DNA from: Acidobacteriota bacterium
GTDB taxonomy: Bacteria; Acidobacteriota; Terriglobia; Terriglobales; Acidobacteriaceae
Assembly (NCBI GenBank): GCA_003225075.1
Contig: QIAP01000088.1
Span: 1 to 39,262, forward strand
Direction: 5' to 3'
DNA: 39,262 bases
The translations under genes were made by a program, and so were the position numbers. Shown in pieces: positions 25,474-34,635 of the stretch (the stretch's first letter is position 1; every line of letters starts with the position of its first letter). Below the pieces are notes generated by a model. It was not told where the DNA came from. It did not search any database and saw only the letters and a program-made list of their open reading frames with translations.

Positions 25474-26571
25474 TCATCCCCGCTCCAGCGCGGTTGCAAA
25501 AGCGTCCAATGACAGTGAACGCAGCAGGTTGCGGCGAAGTCCGCGTTCCACTTCGGAGAGTCGGTCGGCCGCGAACGCCACCCAGGCAAAATCCGCCGAT
25601 TCGGAAAGCCTCTTGAGTTCACCTTGGATATCCGAGTTCCGTACCAAATCTGGCGTGCCCGAGTTTAGAAACAGGATGTCCTGCAGTAATGAGTAAATCG
25701 TCCGCAACAGCTCCTCGATCTTTTCGCGGCCATCTGCGCCGGGCCGATAGGTCTCCGTCACTTTGAATAACTGGGTGTGGTCGTTGCCCCGTAGCGCGGA
25801 AGCGAGAATGGTCAGCGCGTTACTGCGGGCAGCGATATAGCCGGCGAGATCAAACGTGATGGCGCGCCCGACAGCGCCTTCCGACAGCCTGGCTACCAGC
25901 AAGCGCTGCTTTGCCGTCCACTCCGGCAAGTGCTTTGCCAGATGGGCCTCGATCTCCTCAATGGCCAGCGCACCCAGGCAAAATGTCATGGAGCGCGAGC
26001 GAATCGTCGGCAGCAATTCGCCAGGATTTTCCGCCAGCAGGAAAATAGTCGCGAACTCGGGAGGCTCCTCCAGAACCTTCAGCAAAGAATTGGCAGCCTC
26101 TTTCATGAAAGCCGAGGCGGTGAAGATGTAAACCCGTTCTCTGCCTTCGCCGGGCCGGAAGTAAATGCTCTCGATGACATGCCGTACCTGGTCCACCTTA
26201 ATCATCATTTGCGGCGGGTCGGGAGGGATCACGAGCACGTCCGGATGGGTCTGAATCAGAATGCGAGTTTCTTTCTTGTCGGTTTCCCGTAAATGTTCGC
26301 GGGTCTCGACCGCTTCAGAACAGCGCGATACGAGATCTTCCGACTGAGCAATGCGGGTGCAATTGGAACATTGCCCGCAGAAATCCGGCAGGCCGTCCGT
26401 CACTGTGGGCGCTAGGCAGTTCATCGTCTTGGCCAGCATGAGAGCCAGGGTGTACTTCCCCGACCCATGCGGCCCGGCGAGGATTACGGCATGCGGAAGC
26501 CGCTTGCGCGCAAGCATGTCGCGCATGCGATGGAGGATTTCGCTATTGCCGTGAAAGTCAGAAAAGGGCAT
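25474..26571 (-). CDS. holB: DNA polymerase III delta' subunit
   Basis: Part of the clamp loader, which places the sliding clamp on DNA. The 365-residue protein has the P-loop GPHGSGKYT (residues 33-41), the zinc-binding cysteines in DFCGQCSNC (with C52 the first), a long sensor region KEAANSLLKVLEEPP and TIRSRSMTF (the SRC-like arginine-finger motif, here SRS). The ATG at 26571 (MPFSDFHGN) matches the family start better than the ATG seven codons upstream at 26592. It follows tmk by about 130 bases on the same strand, the usual tmk-holB pairing. Confidence 0.9.
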   Translation of the reverse strand: MPFSDFHGNSEILHRMRDMLARKRLPHAVILAGPHGSGKYTLALMLAKTMNCLAPTVTDGLPDFCGQCSNCTRIAQSEDLVSRCSEAVETREHLRETDKKETRILIQTHPDVLVIPPDPPQMMIKVDQVRHVIESIYFRPGEGRERVYIFTASAFMKEAANSLLKVLEEPPEFATIFLLAENPGELLPTIRSRSMTFCLGALAIEEIEAHLAKHLPEWTAKQRLLVARLSEGAVGRAITFDLAGYIAARSNALTILASALRGNDHTQLFKVTETYRPGADGREKIEELLRTIYSLLQDILFLNSGTPDLVRNSDIQGELKRLSESADFAWVAFAADRLSEVERGLRRNLLRSLSLDAFATALERG

Positions 26572-26700
26572 AAAAAAAGCAGCCGTCAGCATTCAGCACT
26601 CAGCCACGCCGGGTTTGAGCCGTGGCTTAGATCATCATACTCAAGTGAGAGTTCGGCCCAGCCGTGTCGGCAGAGTTCGTGCGGCAGGAGTGCGCTTTTC

Positions 26701-27402
26701 TTATGCTGTTTTCGCTGCCGACTTCAGCTTGCGCCTGACGATCTCCACGATGCGGGCGTGAGTTTCTTCCGCAGGGCCGCGAGCGTCTACTACGACCACA
26801 CGTTGCGGCTCGCGAGCAGCGATGGCCAGGTATGTTTGCCGCACTCGTCCGAAAAAAGCGCGGCTCTCCTGCTCAAATCGATTTTCGTCATGTTCCGCAC
26901 GGCTGCCATCTGAGGCGCGTGCAATGTTGCGCCGGCGCGCCCGCTCCACGCTGGCGCTGACTTCAGAGTCCATCAGGATTGTGAGATCAGGTTGCAGGTT
27001 TCCAAAAAGCAAACGATGGAGAGCTAATACCGGTTCACTGCCAATCTTGCGGCCGCCGCCCTGATAAGCCTCGCTCGAATCGGTGAAACGATCGCAAAGC
27101 ACGATGCGGCCCTCAGCCAGCGCAGGTTGGATCACTTCTTTCATGTGCTGGGCGCGCGAGGCGAACATCAGAGCGAGTTCCGCCAGCGGAGAAAGTCCGG
27201 CAGTTGCGGTATCGAGCAGCAGGTTGCGAATTTTTTCCCCGGTAGCTGTCCCGCCCGGTTCGCGGGTGACCGTGACTGAAAAGCCGTCCGCACGCAGCAC
27301 TTTCGCCAGCTTCTCCAGTTGCGTGCTCTTGCCGCAGCCATCAAGGCCTTCGAAGGTGATGAAGCGGCCGCGATGGGTGGGAGAGGACACGAGACAGATC
27401 AT
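26701..27402 (-). CDS. tmk: Thymidylate kinase
   Basis: Phosphorylates dTMP to dTDP, required for dTTP synthesis. The 233-residue protein has the P-loop EGLDGCGKST (residues 18-27), the VTREPGG motif that follows, FASRAQHM and the DR motif CDRFTDSSEAYQGGGR. A basic stretch, ARRRNIARASDGSR, corresponds to the lid. About 12 residues precede the conserved strand, so the true start might be slightly further in. It is upstream of and co-directional with holB. Confidence 0.94.
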   Translation of the reverse strand: MICLVSSPTHRGRFITFEGLDGCGKSTQLEKLAKVLRADGFSVTVTREPGGTATGEKIRNLLLDTATAGLSPLAELALMFASRAQHMKEVIQPALAEGRIVLCDRFTDSSEAYQGGGRKIGSEPVLALHRLLFGNLQPDLTILMDSEVSASVERARRRNIARASDGSRAEHDENRFEQESRAFFGRVRQTYLAIAAREPQRVVVVDARGPAEETHARIVEIVRRKLKSAAKTA

Positions 27403-27602
27403 AGCATTCAGGAATTACCTGGTGACCTTGCGACAGTTTCAGAATGTCGTATTGATGGCAGCAGAAGGGGCGACGTCTGGCTTAGTTGATTTCGCATCTG
27501 TTAGTACGCGGCCGCACGCTCGGATACTTAGGATTCCTCAGGTATGTACTGTATCGAACAAAAACGGACAACCCATTATTATGACTCCCCGGAAGCGTCC
27601 CG

Positions 27603-27818
27603 ATGGGCACAGATGACGACACCACGTCCGCGCAAGAAGCCAAGCAATTGGCCGATGAGCTCTCTGAATTATCCCACCAGCAGTCCGAAGCATTGCAAGC
27701 CGCGACGTATCTCGGCATGACGAAGGAGCAGGCCGACGAATATGAAAAGCGAGCCGGGCGGATCAGCGAACTCTGCAAGCTGCTAGGCAGGTTTAAGGCG
27801 GTTGAAGGCCCCGAATGA
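27603..27818 (+). CDS. Small helical hypothetical protein
   Basis: A 71-residue acidic, heptad-rich protein with no aromatic core, predicted to be almost entirely helical (QEAKQLADELSELSHQQSEA, then YEKRAGRISELCKLLGRF). GGAAG stands about eight bases before the ATG. Coding character is good (no low-complexity, soluble helix pattern). A 145-residue open frame on the opposite strand is rejected. Function unknown. It sits just left of the small mobile-element-like cassette. Confidence 0.6.
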   Translation: MGTDDDTTSAQEAKQLADELSELSHQQSEALQAATYLGMTKEQADEYEKRAGRISELCKLLGRFKAVEGPE

Positions 27819-27916
27819 TTCCGAGCCCAAAATACCCGAACAGGATCGTGCCATCTGAGAAAAGCTGAAACAGACGATAGGTTTTCGTAGAGCGCTACTG
27901 AATTCAAAAAGCGCAT

Positions 27917-28429
27917 CACCCGGTCGGTAGTGTCCTAATTTGATCTCGATTGGGTTTTCGAGATTCTACCGAACAAGCCGCCTGATAGGAATTCCGGACA
28001 TTTCTTCGGAGGAGCAAATGATCTCTGGCGCTCACGTAATTGTCTACAGTAAGAACGCCGAGGCGGACCGGGCATTTTTCCGCGATGTCCTCGGTTTCAA
28101 ATCCCGTGGAGGCGGGTCACGGCTGGCTGATCTTCGCCTTGCCGCCTGGAGAAGCCGCAGTCCACCCATCCGATGAGAGTGGCGTCCACGAACTCTATTT
28201 CATGTGCGACGATCTGAAAACCGAAATGGCTTCCCTCGCCAAGAAGGGCGCTACGTGCTCTAAAGTTCAAGAACAACGATGGGGTTCCATTACGAAGATG
28301 CGGCTTCCTGGTGGAGGCGAGGTCGGCCTTTATCAACCGAAGCATCCTACGGCCTTCGGCTTGAAATGAAGCACCCGACCCACCACCCGGTCGGTAGTGT
28401 CCTAATAATAGGACACTACCCACCCGGTC
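27917..28429. mobile_element. Small cassette with 12-bp inverted ends and 9-bp flanking direct repeats
   Basis: The segment 27926-28420 begins GGTAGTGTCCTA and ends with its exact reverse complement, TAGGACACTACC. It is flanked on both sides by CACCCGGTC (27917-27925 and 28421-28429), as expected for a target-site duplication. A further copy of CACCCGGTC plus GGTAGTGTCCTAAT occurs inside at 28384-28406, so the right end is a perfect 28-base palindrome (28393-28420). The only content is a frameshifted VOC-family gene. No transposase is encoded, so this would be a non-autonomous element or the remains of an insertion sequence. Family not identified. Confidence 0.6.
28018..28369 (+). pseudogene. 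VOC-family (glyoxalase-like) gene with a one-base frameshift
   Basis: The first 29 codons read MISGAHVIVYSKNAEADRAF then FRDVLGFKS, typical of the first beta-alpha-beta unit of a VOC-family metalloenzyme or binding protein. The frame then breaks at a CCC run (28103-28105). Removing one C gives FKSVEAGHGWLIFALPPGEA and continues to the end (HPSDESGVHELYFMCDDLKTEM ... LYQPKHPTAFGLK). GGAGGAG precedes the ATG. With the extra base the first frame ends at 28176. An intact protein would be about 116 residues. It is either a recent pseudogene or a base-calling error in a short homopolymer. Confidence 0.85.
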
Positions 28430-28517
28430 ACTATGAGTGACGACTCCCACGCCAGCCTGCTATATTCATGAGTTTCCCCGGCCCCTGGCCGGACCCCATC
28501 GGTGCAAGGAGCGCTGG

Positions 28518-30398
28518 ATGAATTTCCCCCGTAGTGGCCGTCGGCTTTTGTGCCTAACTTTATTTCTAGTAATTTCGAGTGTCACTTGGGCGCAGAAGCA
28601 CCCGCCGACCGTCACCCTGGCAGTTGATGGAACCGAAGCGCAGCGGAAGATATTTCATGCACGTCTAACCATTCCCGCGAGTCCGGGCACGCTGACTCTC
28701 TACTATCCGAAGTGGATTCCCGGAGAGCACGGGCCGACGGGACCGATCCAGGATCTCGCAGGCCTTAAATTCACCGCCAATGGGCAGACATTGAAATGGC
28801 GTCGCGATTTGCTCGACGGTTGGACACTTCACGTGGAGGTGCCGGCAGGAGCCACTAGTGTTGATGCCTCGCTGGACTTCATTTCTCCCGCAGGGTCCGA
28901 GGGAATTTATACCGGCGGCGCCTCTGCGACAGACAAGATGACGGTGATCAGTTGGAACACGATGCTGATTTATCCCGCGGGCTGGACGTCCGATGAACTG
29001 ACGTACGAAGCAAGTTTACGTCTGCCGCAGGGATGGAAATTCGGCACGCCCCTGCCGATCGCGTCTCAGTCAGGCAGCGAAATCAAATTCAAACCGGCAT
29101 CGCTGACGACGCTGGTGGATTCGCCCGTAATCGCAGGCGAGTACTTACGCGTGGTTCCACTGGCGGAGAACCCGCATCAGGAAATGGACATTGCCGCGGA
29201 CAGCGCCGCTGCCCTGGACGCGCCACAGGAAGTTCTCGAGCACTACAAGACCCTCACTGCACAGGCTCTTAAGCTTTTCGGAGCGCAACATTTTCGCGAT
29301 TACCATTTTGTTTACAGCCTGAGCGATCACGTAGCGCATTTCGGGCTGGAGCATCACGAATCAAACGACAGCCGGGTTCCGGAGCGCAGCCTGGTGGATC
29401 CGGAATTAAGATTGTTGGCGGCCGGGCTGCTCACCCACGAATATGTGCATTCGTGGAACGGGAAGTATCGCCGCCCTGCCGATCTCACTACGCCGGATTA
29501 CGAAAAACCCATGCAGACCGACTTGCTATGGGTGTACGAGGGATTGACTTCGTATCTGGGGGACATCCTGAGTGCGCGAAGCGCGGTGAGAACTCCAGAC
29601 GAGTTTCGCGATGCACTCGCGCTGATCGCCGCCGAGCTCGACCATCGTCCAGGACGAGTGTGGCGCAACCTGCAAGATACTGCCGACGGCGTGCCCGCAA
29701 TGCAGGCCGCGCCGCACCAGTGGGAGTCCTGGCGGCGGCCTCTCGATTACTACGAGGAAGATGTTCTGAACTGGTTGTGGGTGGACGTGATCATCCGGCA
29801 ACAGGCCCAAGGCAAGAAATCCATGGACGATTTCTGTCGTCTTTTCCATGGGGGACAAAGCGGACCTCCCACAGTCAGGACTTACACCTTTGATGATGTG
29901 GTGAACACACTCAATCAGGTGGCACCCTATGACTGGCGCGGTTTTTGGACAGAACGCCTTACAAATCACGGGCCCGGCGCGCCCCTCGATGGCATCACCG
30001 GTAGCGGCTGGAAAGTTGTCTACGATGGAACTCGGTCGCAACAGATAAGAGCGTGGGAAGGTGAGCATAAAGAGATAGAGGCGGAATACTCGATCGGCCT
30101 GTTACTCCAAGACGATGGCATCATCATCGATACGGTTGAAGGAATGTCGGCCGCCAAGGCGGGGATCGGCCCCGGCATGAAAGTCGTGGGGGTGAATGGG
30201 CGACGTTTCTCAGGAGATGTCTTCCGCGATGCGCTGAAGTCGGGCAAGAATAATTCGACTCCGCTGGAACTGCTGGTCGAGAACACCGACTACTACAGAA
30301 CCTTCAAGCTCGACTATCACGAGGGAGAAAAGTATCCTCACCTGGTGCGGGACGAGTCTAAGCCTGACGTGCTGGGGGAAATTATCAAGCCCCGGTAG
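28518..30398 (+). CDS. Exported M61-family peptidase with C-terminal PDZ domain
   Basis: A 626-residue exported zinc peptidase of the M61 (glycyl aminopeptidase) family. A signal peptide (MNFPRSGRRLLCLTLFLVIS, then SVTWAQ) precedes an N-terminal beta domain (about 30-215). The catalytic domain holds FGLEHHESND and the zinc site HEYVH (His307, Glu308, His311), with a downstream Glu in LLWVYEGLTSYLGD as likely third ligand. A PDZ domain occupies about residues 540-610 (GLLLQDDGIIIDTVEGMSAA, KVVGVNGRRFSG). The ATG at 28518 follows AAGGAG and begins directly at the signal peptide, so it is preferred over the ATG at 28437. It probably degrades peptides in the periplasm. Confidence 0.92.
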   Translation: MNFPRSGRRLLCLTLFLVISSVTWAQKHPPTVTLAVDGTEAQRKIFHARLTIPASPGTLTLYYPKWIPGEHGPTGPIQDLAGLKFTANGQTLKWRRDLLDGWTLHVEVPAGATSVDASLDFISPAGSEGIYTGGASATDKMTVISWNTMLIYPAGWTSDELTYEASLRLPQGWKFGTPLPIASQSGSEIKFKPASLTTLVDSPVIAGEYLRVVPLAENPHQEMDIAADSAAALDAPQEVLEHYKTLTAQALKLFGAQHFRDYHFVYSLSDHVAHFGLEHHESNDSRVPERSLVDPELRLLAAGLLTHEYVHSWNGKYRRPADLTTPDYEKPMQTDLLWVYEGLTSYLGDILSARSAVRTPDEFRDALALIAAELDHRPGRVWRNLQDTADGVPAMQAAPHQWESWRRPLDYYEEDVLNWLWVDVIIRQQAQGKKSMDDFCRLFHGGQSGPPTVRTYTFDDVVNTLNQVAPYDWRGFWTERLTNHGPGAPLDGITGSGWKVVYDGTRSQQIRAWEGEHKEIEAEYSIGLLLQDDGIIIDTVEGMSAAKAGIGPGMKVVGVNGRRFSGDVFRDALKSGKNNSTPLELLVENTDYYRTFKLDYHEGEKYPHLVRDESKPDVLGEIIKPR

Positions 30399-30975
30399 TT
30401 TGGCGCAGCCTCACCATAGATCCTTCGTTGCGGAAAACCATGCGGCACGGAGATGAGCTTTTTTCGTGACTGTTTCGTTGGGAATGAATTATTTCCAGCT
30501 GAACCCATGATTGCCGCATTTCGAAGTCACCATTGTGCTGTACGTACAAATGCAATTGAGGACAGCCGACCCTCCGTCGGGGACAAAATTCAGTCCGGTT
30601 CAGGGATTGGAGTTACCGGTTTTGCTGAGCACTGAAACCGCGAGACACGATTTGTGACAGGGGGGTTGATAAGTCCCAGTTCTTACATCTAACACTCGCA
30701 ATTCAAAGAAGTTATCACTGAGTTATGGTACCGTGCAGTGTCTCTGCGCCAGTCCACCCCGGAAATCTGTGGTCGCGGGAGTTCCTACAAGGCCCATCTA
30801 GCCCACCTGGGAAGCCCCAGGATCGCTTTCGGCACGTCACCTCTGCTTGAGAGGTCATCCGGCAATTCTAAGCGTCCCTGATCGACTGTAAACGATAGAT
30901 TAGCTATAAGCTAAATACGGGCTGCGGTAGGGGGAGTCCTGGCTCAACCAGAGACTCCGAATTACCAGAACCTGC
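30399..30975. other. Intergenic region without a supported gene
   Basis: This stretch lies between the converging M61 and PIG-L genes. I found no convincing small gene, tRNA or repeat. A weak hairpin (GGAGTC...GACTCC, about 30936-30959) lies just after the end of the PIG-L gene on the minus strand and could be a transcript-end structure, but there is no T-run. Confidence 0.45.
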
Positions 30976-31719
30976 CTAACCCTCTTGCACCTCGGCGAAC
31001 AAGTCATTCTCCTGGATGATGTTAGTGGGGGGATCTACTGCCGCAAGGTGAAATAATTCCTGCTTCCCCCGCCGGGCAATGTGTTGTTCGAAGAGCGGGA
31101 ACAGTGGAGCCTGGCTGGTGTGTGCACGAAAGGCTCGAATCTTTGTTTCCACGTATTTCCCCACGTCGATGTTGGCCGTCGCCGGCGAAAGTGAGATGAC
31201 AGGGCGATCCGGTAGAGTGAAATTGGTTGTGCCGTAATAAAGTTTTTGGACACGATGGGGCTGGATGCCGTCCTTAAGTTGATCGGGATAGCGGTTGTTG
31301 CGTCCCGCCCAATGATAAGCGAGCGTCGTGAAGACCGAAGTCATAGAATGGTCCATATGGCCGGTGACGCCGCCTTCGGGACCAAAAGTCAGCACAATGT
31401 GGGGACGGAATTCTCGAATCTGCAGGGCGAGATCATGAACTAGCTTGTACATATCCTGACGGTGAAGCTGCCCGTCAGGATAGTCAAGAACAATGCCGCG
31501 GCTCACCCGTAGAATCTCACACGCCGCAGTGAACTCTTTGCGACGCATTGCCGCCAGTTCGTGATCACTCCTGGCGCCGCCGCGATTGCTGGCTGCTTGT
31601 CCGGGAGTAAGACAGACGACGGAAGTTTCCACGCCACGGTCGCGGTAGAGGAGCAGAGAGCCGCCGAAACCTCCGGCTTCATCATCTGGGTGTGCGGTAA
31701 TGCACATCATGCGCAGCAT
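30976..31719 (-). CDS. PIG-L (LmbE-like) family deacetylase
   Basis: A 247-residue zinc-dependent N-deacetylase of the PIG-L/LmbE family, acting on N-acetylglucosamine-type groups in glycolipid or thiol synthesis. The zinc motif AHPDDE (residues 9-14) and the later HxxH (GHMDHS) are present, along with FGPEGGVTGH. Some family members (BshB) act in bacillithiol synthesis. I cannot tell whether this is one, as no other bsh gene is in the window. It follows rnhB on the minus strand by 66 bases and is probably the last gene of that transcript. Confidence 0.88.
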   Translation of the reverse strand: MLRMMCITAHPDDEAGGFGGSLLLYRDRGVETSVVCLTPGQAASNRGGARSDHELAAMRRKEFTAACEILRVSRGIVLDYPDGQLHRQDMYKLVHDLALQIREFRPHIVLTFGPEGGVTGHMDHSMTSVFTTLAYHWAGRNNRYPDQLKDGIQPHRVQKLYYGTTNFTLPDRPVISLSPATANIDVGKYVETKIRAFRAHTSQAPLFPLFEQHIARRGKQELFHLAAVDPPTNIIQENDLFAEVQEG

Positions 31720-31785
31720 GACGTGATTGTATCGTGGCGTTGAATCGGGCTACACAGATTGATGTTTGATCCGACGAATCTCTTG

Positions 31786-32544
31786 CTAGACAGCTTCCTC
31801 GGCGAGTTGCTCAGCCGATAATTCCGGAGCTTCTTCCTGCAGCATGAACCCGAGAACTTCCTGTGGAATTGGCGCGTTCCAGACCGGCGCGAAGGATTGC
31901 CGGTGCAGGGGAGACGGACCGTGCTCTCGTAAGGCGGCAATGTGGTGCGGGGTGCTGTAGCCCTTGTTGGAGGCGAGTCCGTAGACGGGGAACACGGGAT
32001 CCCATTCACGGACCAGACGATCACGTTCGACTTTGGCGATGATCGAGGCGGCGGCAATGGAAGCCGAAAGCGCGTCGCCATGAATGATGGGGCGCTGCGG
32101 ATGGTCGCAGTCGAGGCGCAACGCGTCAATCAATAGATAGTCCGCCGCTGGCGAAAGCTGCAAAACCGCGTCACGCATGGCGAGACGCGAGGCATGATAG
32201 ATGTTGATCTGGTCAATGCGGGCGGCGTCTACGGCGGCGACGGCGATGGCGATGGCATGGGCGCGAATGCGTTCGGCCAGCACTTCACGGCGCTCTGAAA
32301 GGAGAAGCTTGGAATCACGCAGTCCACGAATGCGATACCTCGGATCAAGAATGACTGCCGCTGCAACTACGGGGCCGAAAAGTGAGCCTCGTCCGACTTC
32401 ATCTACTCCGGCGACCAGTTGCGCGCCGGATTCCCAGGCTTTTTTTTCAAAACGAAGAGTGCAACGGAGCCTCTTCAGCAGACGCAGCTTGGCTGCCGAT
32501 GGCGAAAGCTTTTTTTCGCGCGCGAGTTTGGCCTTGGCGGGCAC
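31786..32544 (-). CDS. rnhB: Ribonuclease HII
   Basis: Cuts RNA in RNA-DNA hybrids and single ribonucleotides embedded in DNA. The 252-residue protein has the catalytic DEVGRG motif (Asp48, Glu49), LRDSKLLL, LLIDAL with a further catalytic Asp, and the conserved helix SIAAASIIAKVERDR. About 40 basic residues precede the core and about 25 acidic residues follow it. The start is a GTG at 32544. It lies 149 bases downstream of rplS, its usual place. Confidence 0.95.
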   Translation of the reverse strand: MPAKAKLAREKKLSPSAAKLRLLKRLRCTLRFEKKAWESGAQLVAGVDEVGRGSLFGPVVAAAVILDPRYRIRGLRDSKLLLSERREVLAERIRAHAIAIAVAAVDAARIDQINIYHASRLAMRDAVLQLSPAADYLLIDALRLDCDHPQRPIIHGDALSASIAAASIIAKVERDRLVREWDPVFPVYGLASNKGYSTPHHIAALREHGPSPLHRQSFAPVWNAPIPQEVLGFMLQEEAPELSAEQLAEEAV

Positions 32545-32693
32545 TGAAGGACGATAAGGTCATGTTCGCCGAGACGGCTTGCACGCGCAAGAGGGAATTT
32601 GCTTTGACCTGTGAAAAACGCGGGCGAGGCGCCCGCGCCACACAAGCAACTCGCCACCAGCAACTCTCCATACCAGCAAACCCTAATTTTGAA

Positions 32694-33065
32694 TTAAGAG
32701 CGCGCCGGTTGTTGTTTTTCAGTTTCCACGTCGCGCAGGCGTGCGGCTTTGCCTCGCAGACCCCGCAAGTAGTAGAGCTTGGCACGGCGAACTTTGGATG
32801 AGCGCAACAGGTCCACTTTATCGATGACCTTGCAATTGATGGGGAAGATGCGCTCGACGCCGTGGCCGAAACTCATCTTGCGCACGGTGAAGCTGGCTTG
32901 CGGACCACGGCTGCGGGAGATGACCACGCCTTCGAACGCCTGCAGACGTTCTTTATCGCCTTCCTTGATTTTTACGTGGACGCGGATGGTGTCACCGGGA
33001 GCGAAATTGGGCATGTCGGTGCGCTTCGATCTGGCGAGCAGCTTTTCAATAATTAGATTTGTCAT
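32694..33065 (-). CDS. rplS: Ribosomal protein L19
   Basis: A large-subunit ribosomal protein at the 30S-50S interface. The L19 core [42 protein letters not shown] and [20 protein letters not shown] is complete, giving 123 residues. I chose the ATG at 33065, with AAGGG about nine bases upstream, over an ATG three codons earlier (33074) that would overlap that site. trmD ends 14 bases upstream, showing co-transcription. Confidence 0.97.
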   Translation of the reverse strand: MTNLIIEKLLARSKRTDMPNFAPGDTIRVHVKIKEGDKERLQAFEGVVISRSRGPQASFTVRKMSFGHGVERIFPINCKVIDKVDLLRSSKVRRAKLYYLRGLRGKAARLRDVETEKQQPARS

Positions 33066-33079
33066 GACGGTCATCCCTT

Positions 33080-33946
33080 CTAAATGTGTTTGCCCCGGAT
33101 CTTCGTGCCCACAGCCTCTTTGCTTGCGGCCTCTTTTCCCTGGGCCTCGGCGCTTGAAATCTCGGCGAGCATCTTCTTATCTTCTTCGCTGAGCGTGGCC
33201 CAATCCAGCAAGTCAGGGCGATTGCGCAGCGTCTTTTGCAATGCGGTGCGGCGGCGCCAGCGGCGAATCTCGTCGTGATTGCCGTTGACCAGCACCTCGG
33301 GCACAGGCATTCCACGAAAGTCTGCCGGCCGCGTGTAGTGCGGGTAATCCAGCAATCCTCCAGACGCGCAGGTCGAACTCGGCCCGTTACTTTTCTGTTC
33401 AGCCTGCATGGAGAACGATTCCTGTCGCGTGGAAGCTTCGTTTCCCACGGCGCCGGGGATGAGCCGGCTTACTGTATCCACGATGACCGCTGCGCCCAGT
33501 TCACCACCACTCAAAACGTAATCGCCGATTGAAATCTCGCGGTCGGCGAGAAAATCGCTGACGCGCTCGTCCACTCCTTCGTAGCGCCCGCAGATCAAAA
33601 TAATGTTTTCCATCCCGGCAAGTTGCTGCGCCACATTCTGATCAAAGCGTTGGCCCTGCGCGGAAAGCAAAATGACCGATTGCCTGGATCGGCCAGCCAG
33701 GCGCTCGCCTCGCGGCTCCACTTTCAGCGTTTCAATGCATTCAAAGATCGGTTCCGGCTTCAGGACCATGCCTTCGCCGCCGCCGAATGGGCGGTCATCC
33801 ACGGTGCGGTGCCGGTCGTGCGCAAACGCCCGCAGATCGTGAACTTCGATCGTCACCAGGCCAGCTTCACGAGCCCGGCGGACAATGCCGTAATCCAGCG
33901 GTCCGCGAAAGAAGTCGGGAAAGATCGTTAGGATGTCGATCTTCAT
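33080..33946 (-). CDS. trmD: tRNA (guanine-37-N1) methyltransferase
   Basis: Methylates G37 next to the anticodon of certain tRNAs, preventing frameshifting. The 288-residue protein has [32 protein letters not shown], the knot region [14 protein letters not shown] and [14 protein letters not shown], and GNEAS followed by [11 protein letters not shown]. Between ESFS and [11 protein letters not shown] there is an insertion of about 17 residues ([17 protein letters not shown]) in a region where most family members have one or two residues. A charged C-terminal tail extends past the core. It lies between rimM and rplS, the standard order. Confidence 0.96.
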   Translation of the reverse strand: MKIDILTIFPDFFRGPLDYGIVRRAREAGLVTIEVHDLRAFAHDRHRTVDDRPFGGGEGMVLKPEPIFECIETLKVEPRGERLAGRSRQSVILLSAQGQRFDQNVAQQLAGMENIILICGRYEGVDERVSDFLADREISIGDYVLSGGELGAAVIVDTVSRLIPGAVGNEASTRQESFSMQAEQKSNGPSSTCASGGLLDYPHYTRPADFRGMPVPEVLVNGNHDEIRRWRRRTALQKTLRNRPDLLDWATLSEEDKKMLAEISSAEAQGKEAASKEAVGTKIRGKHI

Positions 33947-34020
33947 CGCATTGCATCTTCATTTGCGGACCGCAACATCAAAACCTCTTAGCCACCGAGC
34001 CACAGAGGGCACCGAGGAAT

Positions 34021-34635
34021 TCAGGTCTCGGATTTTCTCGCGCTCTCTTGCTGCTGTTGCTTCTCTTCTGCCGTCAGTGGCGCGTTCAGTTGCAGCATTC
34101 CTTCCGGCAACAGCATGTGAACTTCTTTGCGCTCGAGATCTACGCTTTTAAGATATGCCTCGGCGTAGGGAATCTCGTAAACGTCATCTGCCGATCGCTC
34201 GTTCTTTCCTGATCGCTCGCTCTTTCCTGATCGAACGACCAGCAGCGGCGCATCTCCCGCTCCGAACTGCACGTCGTCCACGATTCCGATCTTTTGCTCG
34301 CCGTCGAACACTGCGCAGCCGATCAAATCGCTTATGTAAGCGGCGCCGGATTCCAGCGGGGCGCGCTCACCGCGGGGAATCTGTAGTTCGCATCGCAACA
34401 GCGTTTCGGCGTCGGAAATCGAACCGACGCCGCGAAATTTTAGAACCAGGTTTCCCTTATGCGGCCATAGCTCTTCTATCTGCAGCTCGCGCCGCGAATT
34501 GTCTTCTGCAAGCGCGAAAAGTCGCATGCCGGAGCGGAATCTACCTGGAACATCCGTGTGCAGCTCGACGGCAACTTCGCCGTTCCGTCCTTGCGTCTTG
34601 AGGACGCGGGCGAGCGTGATGAACTCGTCGCCTAT
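34021..34635 (-). CDS. rimM: Ribosome maturation factor RimM (start codon unusual)
   Basis: Assists maturation of the 30S subunit head. Family similarity begins [20 protein letters not shown], upstream of the first in-frame ATG at 34527. That ATG would remove 36 conserved residues. The frame is open upstream but contains no ATG, GTG or TTG before the similarity starts. The best-placed start is ATA at 34633-34635, eight bases after GGAG and overlapping the khpA stop (TAG). The RimM barrel and PRC-type domain ([23 protein letters not shown]) are present. A linker carries a twofold 6-residue repeat ([12 protein letters not shown]). The tail is Gln/Glu-rich. Confidence 0.85.
   Translation of the reverse strand: MGDEFITLARVLKTQGRNGEVAVELHTDVPGRFRSGMRLFALAEDNSRRELQIEELWPHKGNLVLKFRGVGSISDAETLLRCELQIPRGERAPLESGAAYISDLIGCAVFDGEQKIGIVDDVQFGAGDAPLLVVRSGKSERSGKNERSADDVYEIPYAEAYLKSVDLERKEVHMLLPEGMLQLNAPLTAEEKQQQQESARKSET
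34193..34228. repeat. Two tandem 18-bp copies inside rimM
   Basis: GATCGCTCGTTCTTTCCT (34193-34210) is followed directly by the same unit with one change (34211-34228). It encodes a duplicated SGK(S/N)ER hexapeptide in a loop of RimM, keeping the frame. Confidence 0.8.

Noticed and set aside
27482-27919. A 145-residue minus-strand frame over the small helical gene
   Set aside because: Ser/Cys/Asn-rich composition with no domain signs; the plus-strand frame looks like a normal soluble helix and has a ribosome binding site.
30453-30635. A 60-residue plus-strand frame in the gap after the M61 gene
   Set aside because: No properly spaced ribosome binding site and no protein-like pattern.
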